Assembly: GCF_017744675.1 (NCBI RefSeq)
Contig: NZ_JAGIAV010000006.1
Coordinates: 1-64,000, forward strand
Direction: 5' to 3'
Source of the DNA: Flavobacterium sp.
Lineage (GTDB): Bacteria > Bacteroidota > Bacteroidia > Flavobacteriales > Flavobacteriaceae
DNA: 64,000 nt
Below, in pieces: positions 8,612 through 17,078 of this stretch (the stretch's first letter is position 1; every line of letters begins with the position of its first letter). The translations under genes were made by a program, and so were the position numbers. Below the pieces are notes generated by a model that made no database searches, was not told the DNA's origin, and worked only from the letters and a program-made list of their open reading frames with translations.

Positions 8612-11600
8612 ATGAAACTTACGCTACCTCAACAAGATGTATATTTTGAGCAACTATTGTTGCCTAATGAGCCTATTTATAATATTGGGGCTAAAATAGA
8701 AATTAAAGGGGTAGTAAATTTTGAAGTATTTAATAAGGCATACATAGCATTAATCAATCAGCACGATGTATATCGTGTTACTCTTGAAAAAGTTCAGGAA
8801 GATGTAACAGTAAAAGTACTGGATAAACATCATTCGCAATTAGGATTTGTTGATTTTTCGCAACACGAACATTCGTTGGAAGAAGTAACAAATTATATGC
8901 AAAAGGAGTTTATGAAGCCTTTTGATTTATTTAGTAAAAATCTTCTGCATGTTTTTACTTTAGTAAAAGTCGAGGAAAATTTTTATTATCTGTTTTCAGT
9001 TTACCATCATATTATTACAGATGGTTGGGGAACTTCTTTAATGTTTCAGAGACTGGTTCAAAACTACAATGAGATTTTAGAATCCGGAATCATAACATCA
9101 AACTATCCTTTTACTTATAAAGATTTTATAACAGATGATGCAACGTATCAAAACTCCGATACTTATTTTCAGGATAAAGCCTACTGGACAGAAAAATTTA
9201 GTACACTGCCGGAAAATTTGTTCGAAAAGATCGATGATACAGTTCAGATAAATAAAAGTAATCGTCAGGAACTCATCGTAAATAGAGAAATCTATAATCA
9301 GTTAAACGAATTATCCTCCAGTTTTAAATGCTCTACTTTTAATATCATTTTGGCAGCTCTATATACCTACTTTGGAAGAAAACATCAGAACAACGATTTT
9401 GCAATTGGATTACCGGTTTTAAATCGAAGCAAATCGGTTTACAAGAAAACAGTTGGACTTTTTATGGGAATTTCTCCTTTAAGAATTCCGTTGGACTTTG
9501 AGCAAACTTTTGAAAATTTAATTGTTGAGATCAAAAATCAATTAAGAAAAGATTACCGCCATCAAAGATTTCCTTTGGGAAAATTAATTCAGGAACTTAA
9601 AGTTTTTAACGAAAAAGAAAGACTTTTTAATATTACACTTTCGTATGAAAAGCAAAACTTTTCAGATGATTTCAAACATACAAAAACACAGGTAATTCCC
9701 CTAACACATCAATCAGAACGTGTTGCGCTTGCCATCTATATCAGAGAGTTTGACGAGTCTGAAGATGTAAAAATCGACTTTGATTATAACCTTAATTATT
9801 TTGATGATAAAACAATAAAAGCAGTTGTAAATCATTTTGAAAATCTGATTCATGCCATAATAGCATCTCCTGACAGAAAATTAAAAGAGTTTGACTACCT
9901 GACGGAAGAAGAAAAACAGCAAATACTTGTATCCTTTAACGAAACAGCTGCTGAGTATCCAAAAGAGAAAACAACGATAGATCTGTTTGTTGAAAGAGCA
10001 AACGAGACTCCTCAAAAAATTGCCATTAAAGACGATTTACAATCCTATACCTATCAGGAACTAAACAGTTTATCCGATCAATTTGCTGAATATATTAATG
10101 TGACTTATTTAGAAAATGACAAATCGCCAATTGCCGTTTTATTAGGAAGATCGGCCAATATGGTAGCAGTTCTATTAGGCATTTTAAAATCCGGGAGAGC
10201 CTATATTCCGCTCGATCCAAATTTTCCGCTCGAAAGGCTGAGTTATATCGTAGAGAATAGCCAGAGTAAAATATTGATCACTGAAAAAGATTATCGATTA
10301 GATGTTCATGAAACGGTTAATATACTAACGCTGGAAAGTATACTTGCAGATAGTAATCAATATAAAGGAATTCTAGCGGAGAAGGTGTCTCCCAAAGATA
10401 CTGCCTATATTATCTATACATCCGGATCAACAGGAAATCCGAAAGGAGTAGAAATTGGTCACGAATCATTACTCAATTTTTTAATCAGCATACAGCAAAA
10501 ACCGGGAGTTTCAGCAACAGATATTTTATTTTCTGTAACAACATACTCTTTTGATATTTCGATATTAGAATTTTTTGTACCCTTAATTTCCGGAGCGTTA
10601 CTTTATATTGCAAATCAGGAAGTACTCTCAGATCCACATTTGACGATCAAGAAAATAGAGGAAATACAACCCACCATTATTCAGGCAACACCAAGCTTTT
10701 ATCAATTGCTGTACAATGCAGACTGGCAGGGAAGCAAACGCTTAAAACTGCTTTGTGGTGGTGATTTATTGAGTAAAGCATTAGCTGAAAAGCTGATTCA
10801 TACAAATTTAGAAGTCTGGAATATGTACGGACCTACAGAAACTACAATCTGGTCCAGTTTAAAAAAAATAGAAAATCCTGCCGATGCATCAAATATTGGA
10901 AAACCCATTAATAATACACAGTTTTATATTTTAGATGAATTTCTAAAGCTTAAACCTATAGGAACGCCCGGTGCAATCTATATTGCAGGTGACGGATTGG
11001 CAAAAGGATATTATAATAATGAAACCTTAACGAAAGAAAAATTTATTCAGGATCCATTTAATTACGCAGGTTTATGTTATGAAACCGGCGATGTTGGAAA
11101 GTGGAATGAAAATGGAGAAATTGAATTTTTAGGAAGAAATGATAATCAGGTAAAAATTAGAGGATATAGAATCGAACTTGGGGATATTGAATCGCAATTA
11201 AACAAAATAAAAGAAGTAAAAGATGCGGTTGTAATTGCTAAAAAAGGAAATCAACAAGAGGCATTTTTGGTAGCTTATCTTTTAAAAAGAGACGAAGAAA
11301 TTGATGTTCAGAAAATTTTAGAAATCTTAAAGAACAATCTGCCGTATTACATGATTCCCAATACGATTATTCCCTTAGAAGCATTTCCGCTTACGCCAAA
11401 CCAAAAAGTAGACAGAAAATCTTTGGCGCAAAAAAATATTCAGCAAAATATAAAATTAGACGATTTTAAAGCACCCGCTTCTGATTTAGAAAAAAAGATA
11501 TCTGAATTTTGGCAGGAAGTCTTAAATATTAATCAGCCTATCAGCACGAACGATAATTTCTTTTTTCTGGGAGGCCATTCCTTAAACGCCATTAAACTAA

Positions 11601-13051
11601 TTGGGTTAATAGTCAATCAGCTTTTTTACAATATTGGGTTAAAAGCTATTTTTGATTACCCTACAATACAATTGCTGGCAGCCTATCTGCAAGCACTTAA
11701 ACCAATTGTAATAGACAAAATACCAGTTGCAGAGACAAAAGATTTATACAATCTGACACCTCAGCAATATGCGATTTGGTTAGCTTCTCAATTCAATAAT
11801 ACTTCTGCTGCTTACAATATGTCAGCAGGTTATCAGGTGGAAGGAAGTCTGAATGTCGACCAAATTAAAAACGGAATAAACAGCATAATTAAGAAGTACG
11901 AAATCGTAAGAACAAATTTTATTGAAACAGCAGGTGTACCTCATCAAAAAAGAAAGGATTGGGATGCGGCAAAATTTTCGGTTTCTGTTTATGATGTAAA
12001 AAAAGAGGAGGTAAATCAAATTATTGAACAGCTTGTAAACACTCCCTTTGATTTAGAAAAAGAATTATTGATAAGGGTTCAGTTACTTCAGCTGGAAACT
12101 GGAAAGTCGATATTGCTTTTTTCTACACACCATATTATAATGGATGGATTATCTCTGGAAATTTTTATTCAGGAATTTATCAAAAGCTATAACAGTTCTA
12201 AGGATGCAACAGAAGATCGTGCATTAAAAATTCAGTTTAAAGATTATTCAGAATGGTATAATAAAGCTTTCGAAGAAAATGTTGCAAAAAATGAATTGTT
12301 CTGGAGCAATTATCTGGAGCATTATGAACCTAAAAATACTTTTGAAAGAGATTCGGATAGTAAGAATGATCAGCAAACAGCAGGACAATATTTATTTGAA
12401 ATCGCGCCAAGTGTTACTTCGGGCTTAAAAAAAATTGCAGGTGAGGAGCAGGTTACTTTTTATACGGTATTATTAACGGCCATAAATGTACTTGTACATA
12501 AATTATCTAATCAGGATGATATTTGTATAGGAACAGTTAATTCAGGTAGAAACAGGACAGAATTAAACGATCAGATCGGAATGTTTGTTCAGACATTAAT
12601 TTTGAGAACGAAGATAGAGCCAAATCAGACTTTTATTGATATTTTAAAAAATACGCATAATAATTTACTAGAGATTAATGACCATCAGGATGTGCCGTTT
12701 AATAAGCTGTCTCAATCTATTTTCGATTTAATGGTGGTGTATCAAAATCCGGAGTTTTCTTTTGAGAATATTGTCGAATTAAATAATGTAAAACTGAATT
12801 ATTATCCTGTACAAAATAAATACAGCAGAATGCCACTTGTATTTAATTTTATAGAAAATGATCACAAACTGAAAGGTATTATAGAGTATAATGCTGATTT
12901 GTTTGATCAGGACTCGATACATATAATTGCTTTACGATACAGCGAAATTTTGCATGAGATTCTTAAAAACCCTTTGTTAAATATGGATTTCAATGATTAC
13001 GAAATAGAAGTAAAAAGCAAAACAGCATTAGATTTTGATTTTAATTTCTAA
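8612..13051 (+). CDS. Nonribosomal peptide synthetase C-A-T-C, A domain predicted for glycine
   Basis: 1479 residues. Condensation domain 1 spans about 1-430 with active site HHIITDG (H132, H133, D137). The adenylation domain spans about 455-945: A3 IYTSGSTGNPKG (601-612), A5 MYGPTETT (738-745), A8 GRNDNQVKIRGYRIELGD, A10 PLTPNQKVDRK with K932. The carrier domain has FFFLGGHSL with S990. A second condensation domain runs from about 1045 to the end with HHIIMDG (H1173, H1174, D1178). Aligned by eye to GrsA, the pocket residues are D-I-L-Q-L-G-M-I-W plus Lys, one residue from the code I recall for glycine (DILQLGLIWK). No thioesterase or reductase is present, so the chain must pass to another protein; the A-T-TE protein at 2-1495 is the obvious candidate. 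The PPTase gene follows in the same frame after the stop. Confidence 0.93.
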   Translation: MKLTLPQQDVYFEQLLLPNEPIYNIGAKIEIKGVVNFEVFNKAYIALINQHDVYRVTLEKVQEDVTVKVLDKHHSQLGFVDFSQHEHSLEEVTNYMQKEFMKPFDLFSKNLLHVFTLVKVEENFYYLFSVYHHIITDGWGTSLMFQRLVQNYNEILESGIITSNYPFTYKDFITDDATYQNSDTYFQDKAYWTEKFSTLPENLFEKIDDTVQINKSNRQELIVNREIYNQLNELSSSFKCSTFNIILAALYTYFGRKHQNNDFAIGLPVLNRSKSVYKKTVGLFMGISPLRIPLDFEQTFENLIVEIKNQLRKDYRHQRFPLGKLIQELKVFNEKERLFNITLSYEKQNFSDDFKHTKTQVIPLTHQSERVALAIYIREFDESEDVKIDFDYNLNYFDDKTIKAVVNHFENLIHAIIASPDRKLKEFDYLTEEEKQQILVSFNETAAEYPKEKTTIDLFVERANETPQKIAIKDDLQSYTYQELNSLSDQFAEYINVTYLENDKSPIAVLLGRSANMVAVLLGILKSGRAYIPLDPNFPLERLSYIVENSQSKILITEKDYRLDVHETVNILTLESILADSNQYKGILAEKVSPKDTAYIIYTSGSTGNPKGVEIGHESLLNFLISIQQKPGVSATDILFSVTTYSFDISILEFFVPLISGALLYIANQEVLSDPHLTIKKIEEIQPTIIQATPSFYQLLYNADWQGSKRLKLLCGGDLLSKALAEKLIHTNLEVWNMYGPTETTIWSSLKKIENPADASNIGKPINNTQFYILDEFLKLKPIGTPGAIYIAGDGLAKGYYNNETLTKEKFIQDPFNYAGLCYETGDVGKWNENGEIEFLGRNDNQVKIRGYRIELGDIESQLNKIKEVKDAVVIAKKGNQQEAFLVAYLLKRDEEIDVQKILEILKNNLPYYMIPNTIIPLEAFPLTPNQKVDRKSLAQKNIQQNIKLDDFKAPASDLEKKISEFWQEVLNINQPISTNDNFFFLGGHSLNAIKLIGLIVNQLFYNIGLKAIFDYPTIQLLAAYLQALKPIVIDKIPVAETKDLYNLTPQQYAIWLASQFNNTSAAYNMSAGYQVEGSLNVDQIKNGINSIIKKYEIVRTNFIETAGVPHQKRKDWDAAKFSVSVYDVKKEEVNQIIEQLVNTPFDLEKELLIRVQLLQLETGKSILLFSTHHIIMDGLSLEIFIQEFIKSYNSSKDATEDRALKIQFKDYSEWYNKAFEENVAKNELFWSNYLEHYEPKNTFERDSDSKNDQQTAGQYLFEIAPSVTSGLKKIAGEEQVTFYTVLLTAINVLVHKLSNQDDICIGTVNSGRNRTELNDQIGMFVQTLILRTKIEPNQTFIDILKNTHNNLLEINDHQDVPFNKLSQSIFDLMVVYQNPEFSFENIVELNNVKLNYYPVQNKYSRMPLVFNFIENDHKLKGIIEYNADLFDQDSIHIIALRYSEILHEILKNPLLNMDFNDYEIEVKSKTALDFDFNF

Positions 13052-13063
13052 AAACAATCGATT

Positions 13064-13720
13064 TTGATTTACGTCTATTATACCTATCAGTCTGAAGAGA
13101 ATCACGAAAGATTGTTAACCGAAGTTTTGCCCGGCTTTCCGGTTTATTATCAGGAAAAAATAAAGAGATACAGAAGATGGCAGGATGCACAATTATCACT
13201 TTTAGGACGGGTATTATTGTATAAAGCAGCAGAAGAAATTTATGGACACAAACTTCATGACAAGGAGATAAAATACACAAAACACAACAAACCTTATTTT
13301 GAAGACCATGTTATCCAGTTTAATATCACACATTCAGAAGGAATCGTGGTTTGCGCATTGACTGATTTGCATGAAGTGGGAGTTGATATTGAAATAATAA
13401 CAGATTTTGAACTGGATAGTTTTAAGTTCGAAATGACAGAAAAAGAAAGACAGAAAATTGAATCATCAGATAATATAAAAGACGCTTTTTTTGAATACTG
13501 GACGCAAAAAGAAGCAGTGATAAAAGCACATGGTCACGGACTAACTATTCCGCTAAAATCATTTGAGATTGTAGAAAACAAAACTGAAATTAATGAGGAA
13601 AAATTCTATTTGAAAGAAATAAAAATAGATGAAAAGTATAAATGCCATATTTCACTAAAAACTAGTATTGGTGAAATTTATTTGAAAGAAGAAATTATAA
13701 AAACGCAATATTTTAATTAA
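13064..13720 (+). CDS. Sfp-type 4'-phosphopantetheinyl transferase
   Basis: 218 residues. The family motifs are present: VGVDIE (D108, E110, Mg binding) and YWTQKEAVIKA (E150, K154). It loads phosphopantetheine onto the carrier-domain serines of the NRPSs. The start is TTG at 13064, because no ATG occurs in frame before residue 124; reading TTG-ATT-TAC as Met-Ile-Tyr gives a normal N-terminus. The frame is the same as the NRPS and begins four codons after its TAA, so translation may be coupled or the two may once have been fused. The next gene starts 7 bp after the stop. Confidence 0.92.
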   Translation: MIYVYYTYQSEENHERLLTEVLPGFPVYYQEKIKRYRRWQDAQLSLLGRVLLYKAAEEIYGHKLHDKEIKYTKHNKPYFEDHVIQFNITHSEGIVVCALTDLHEVGVDIEIITDFELDSFKFEMTEKERQKIESSDNIKDAFFEYWTQKEAVIKAHGHGLTIPLKSFEIVENKTEINEEKFYLKEIKIDEKYKCHISLKTSIGEIYLKEEIIKTQYFN

Positions 13721-13727
13721 GACCATA

Positions 13728-15671
13728 ATGAAAAAACTAATAACATTACTTTTAATACTATCGCTGTTACCCAATTATTTGATGTCTCAAAGCAAGGCAT
13801 ACAAGTTTGAAAAAGCCACTACTTTTTTTCCCGGAGAAGCACTTATTAACGAGCAAAATAAAGTAGAATGGGGCTACTTAACGGTCCCTGAAAATTGGGA
13901 TAAACCAACTGGTAAAAAGATAAAAATTGCCGTTGCTGTTTTAAAAAATACCGCTAAAAAAGAAAAAGCAAATGTGGTTGTATATCTGGAAGGAGGCCCT
14001 GGTGCGGGAGAAGTAGGCAGTATATGGAGATGGCTGGATCATCCGTTAAGAGAAAATAATGATTTAGTTTTAATGGATGTTAGAGGAACAGGATATTCCT
14101 CGCCAAAATTTTGTCCTGATTTAGGAACTAAGTTTTTAGAAATTCTGGCTAAAAATCAGAATAGTACACAGGACGAACAACAAAAAACAATGGCGGCACT
14201 GGCGTGTAAACAAGATTTAATAAATAAAGGAATTGATCTTACGGCTTACAACAGTAAATCTATTGCTAAAGATCTGAATGCGCTAAAAGAAGCTTTAAAA
14301 TATGATAAATGGACAGTTTATGGGGTTTCTTACGGAACTTATACCGCTCAGGTTTATGCAAATGATTTTTCTCAGGATATTAATTCATTAATTCTCGATT
14401 CATCAATTTCGGACATAACAGAGTATTATAATTCTAATACAGCAAATTATATAAGCAGTCTTAATAAAGTTTTTGAGGCCTGCGAAAATAATCCCGATTG
14501 TAACCAACAATACCCGAACTTAGAAAAAACGTATTACGAAACCATAGAAAAATTAACCAAAAATCCTATCACGGTCGATGTTGACAAAAAAGTTATTCCA
14601 AGTGGAAAGTTTACTTATAATGCAGAAGACTTTAAAATTGCCATCCAGCAATCTTTATACTATAAAAAGCTGATAGAAGTTTTACCCTTATTGATTACGG
14701 AGTTTAATAAAGGAAATAAAAATACACTGAGTGCACTTGTTGCTTCTTTTTCAGGAGCATTAGGATTAGACTACGGTCAGTATTATTGTGTAAGTTGTAA
14801 TGAAGTTATTCCGAACAATTCTATTTTGGCATTCAATAAAAAAGCAAATGGATTTCAGAAATTAAAAGGCGGATTATCGTTTTATAAATCTGATTTTTCT
14901 GTTTGTGATAAATGGAATTCAGGAATCAACAAAACGGCAACTGGCCCTAATGACTTATCGAAATTAGCGACAATTACGGCTCCGGTTTTAGTTTTTTCAG
15001 GTGCATTTGATCCTATAACTCCGCCATCAAACGGAAAGGCAATGGTGAATAAATTTAAAAACGGCTTTTTGGTGAGCGTACCAACTGGCGGACACGGCCC
15101 CGGATTTTCGATGATTGGAAGTAAAATTGTAAGTGATTTTATCTCAAATCCTACACGCCAGCCAGATGTAAGTGAATTAAAACGAAATGATAAAGTGAAT
15201 TTTGCAACCGATGTACTTATAAGCGGAGGAATTTCTAATTTCGCCAATAGTCTGAATGAATTTGATCTGCTATTTTTTGCTCCATTGTTTATAGCTATTA
15301 CTATTTTGTTAGTTTCAGTTTTAACCTTTGCTTATTTACTTGTCAGAAATAGAAAAGATGTTGGAAAGAATAAAATAATGAAGACCATAGTTATCCTAAC
15401 TTCTTTATTTGCTTTTATAACTATTATTGGGTTTGTTTTGGCTATAAACAATACATCAGAAAATAATTTCTATATACTTGCTTTTGGTATTCCTAATCAA
15501 TTTGAATATTTGTTTACAATACAATGGGTTTTTATTGTATGTGTTATAATTTCGATACTCTATTTTGTTTTTGTAATTAAGTCTATTTCGGATACAAGCG
15601 TTATGGCAGCAATCTTATTTTCGCTGTGTCTTATTGGGATTTACTTTCAGTATTGGGGTTTTTTGTTTTAG
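13728..15671 (+). CDS. Secreted alpha/beta hydrolase (proline-iminopeptidase/TAP type) with C-terminal membrane helices
   Basis: 647 residues. Signal peptide about 1-20. Hydrolase core: YLEGGPGAG (oxyanion region, about 86-94), MDVRGTGYS, nucleophile elbow GVSYG with S201, then the TAP-like C-terminal part with GAFDPITPP (acid) and GGHGP (His). After about residue 510 there are four hydrophobic helices, so the catalytic domain is tethered to the inner membrane facing the periplasm. The family cleaves peptides or small esters. It is 7 bp behind the PPTase gene, so it is probably cotranscribed and could mature the peptide or detoxify it; that is inference. Confidence 0.82.
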   Translation: MKKLITLLLILSLLPNYLMSQSKAYKFEKATTFFPGEALINEQNKVEWGYLTVPENWDKPTGKKIKIAVAVLKNTAKKEKANVVVYLEGGPGAGEVGSIWRWLDHPLRENNDLVLMDVRGTGYSSPKFCPDLGTKFLEILAKNQNSTQDEQQKTMAALACKQDLINKGIDLTAYNSKSIAKDLNALKEALKYDKWTVYGVSYGTYTAQVYANDFSQDINSLILDSSISDITEYYNSNTANYISSLNKVFEACENNPDCNQQYPNLEKTYYETIEKLTKNPITVDVDKKVIPSGKFTYNAEDFKIAIQQSLYYKKLIEVLPLLITEFNKGNKNTLSALVASFSGALGLDYGQYYCVSCNEVIPNNSILAFNKKANGFQKLKGGLSFYKSDFSVCDKWNSGINKTATGPNDLSKLATITAPVLVFSGAFDPITPPSNGKAMVNKFKNGFLVSVPTGGHGPGFSMIGSKIVSDFISNPTRQPDVSELKRNDKVNFATDVLISGGISNFANSLNEFDLLFFAPLFIAITILLVSVLTFAYLLVRNRKDVGKNKIMKTIVILTSLFAFITIIGFVLAINNTSENNFYILAFGIPNQFEYLFTIQWVFIVCVIISILYFVFVIKSISDTSVMAAILFSLCLIGIYFQYWGFLF

Positions 15672-16422
15672 TGCCTTGAGAAGTTCTGTCATATCCCGGA
15701 CTAACTTTTATCTTTAGAATTTTAAATCATTCTGTAAATAAGTGGGTTAATTTATAAATTACTTAAACCCTTGAATTTGATTCTCATAAATGTGACAGAA
15801 CTATTTGAGAAGAGTGTGGCTGATTTGAATGGGATATTTATGGTTAATTGATTGATAATGATTTTACAAGATTTGTAAGGTTAGGGTTCGAATTCTCTTC
15901 CCATTGTTATAAACGTACGATAATTATGAGCGAAAACAGATTCGAAGCCTATAGTTAGGATTGCCGATGTAAAAAGAGAAGTAAATTTACTAAAATAGAG
16001 ATTCGATTTGATATTGCGTCCATTTTTGCGGCAATAAATATAGGAATTCCTTATTTTTTCCTGAGTCAAACAACAATTAATAAATCAAAGATATGATACT
16101 GAAAATTCAGGTAATGATCAATGGTAAACTATTTTGAATGATTGATGAACTCGAAAACTATATTCCTGCAATCAGCCTGCTTAGGCGATCGGGCTGCGAA
16201 TTTCTGTTTTTCATTATTGATTATTTAGGCTATAAAACTGAATACGATTTACAGTCAGTTCAACAGTTCGGCTGCACTGCAATTGAAATGAAAAACTTTA
16301 ATTAATTCCTGAAAATTATCCTTGTTTATTTGTTTGTAGGTTTCTGATATAACTTACTTTTTAAAAATTGTATTATATTCGTTAGTGTTTATTTATCAAT
16401 TAGATATAATAAAGTAATTGAA
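15672..16422. other. 751-bp stretch without a convincing gene, probably decayed DNA
   Basis: A 10-bp inverted repeat AGTTCTGTCA / TGACAGAACT lies at 15682-15691 and 15793-15802, enclosing about 100 bp. Around 15885-15905 there is a short stretch that looks like the end of a tRNA T-arm, but no cloverleaf forms. One small open frame with ATG runs 16138-16305 (55 codons, starts MIDELENYIPAI); I do not recognise it, and it may be a fragment of a former transposase-like gene. Nothing else is supported. Confidence 0.35.
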
Positions 16423-16851
16423 ATGGAAAAAATAAAAAAGAAAATTATGTGGCAATATTATTTAATTCTAGGATTAGGACTAGTGTTCCTTTTGCTGGCA
16501 ATATTCTGTTTCCGTAATACAATGTTATTTCTAAAAAATGGAGATAAAGCTACTGCAACTGTTATTGACCTTCACAGGTACGAATCAGACGGCGAAGTGT
16601 TTGCGCCAATCTTTACTTTCCGCACAAAAGATAACCAATTGGTAACATATGAACTAGCAGAAGGAAACGATCCTCCTACCTGGGAAATAGGGGAGACAAC
16701 AACTGTCATCTATAATCCTTCAGATCCATCGGAAGTAAGTTTGTATAGTTACTTTAGAGTATTTATATGGACATTAATTCTGTTGTCAATTGCTCTTCCA
16801 TTATTAGTTATTGGAGGGGGTTATTTTATCGCAGCGAGATTTATCTTTTAA
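16423..16851 (+). CDS. DUF3592-type membrane protein
   Basis: 142 residues. Two hydrophobic segments (about 11-32 and 109-138) flank a soluble part with the DUF3592 pattern: GDKATATVIDLHRY, then a beta-rich stretch ending in GETTTVIYNPSDPSEV. Function unknown in the family. It stands alone, with about 750 bp of apparently decayed sequence before it and the convergent regulator gene after it. The 227 bp from 16852 to 17078 hold nothing I can identify. Confidence 0.7.
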   Translation: MEKIKKKIMWQYYLILGLGLVFLLLAIFCFRNTMLFLKNGDKATATVIDLHRYESDGEVFAPIFTFRTKDNQLVTYELAEGNDPPTWEIGETTTVIYNPSDPSEVSLYSYFRVFIWTLILLSIALPLLVIGGGYFIAARFIF

Positions 16852-17078
16852 TAAATAACAGAAGTGTTATTTCGTAATTATATGCTAATAATTTTATTTA
16901 AAATCCATCTAAATGAAAGATCGCAAAATTTTATAAATAATTTGCCAGAAGAAATTTAATCCTAACCTAAAGTATTACTTATAAGGTTGACAGAAATACA
17001 GTTATACTTCTAAAAATTATATTGGCTTAACATTATAAACACTGAATCTGAATTTGTTTTGTCAAAAGCAGAATATAA

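Noticed and set aside
15880..15910. tRNA-like T-arm end (GGTTCGAATTC followed by TCTTCCCA) suggesting an attachment site
   Set aside because: The T-stem does not pair, no matching acceptor or anticodon arm is found upstream, and no integrase is in the window.
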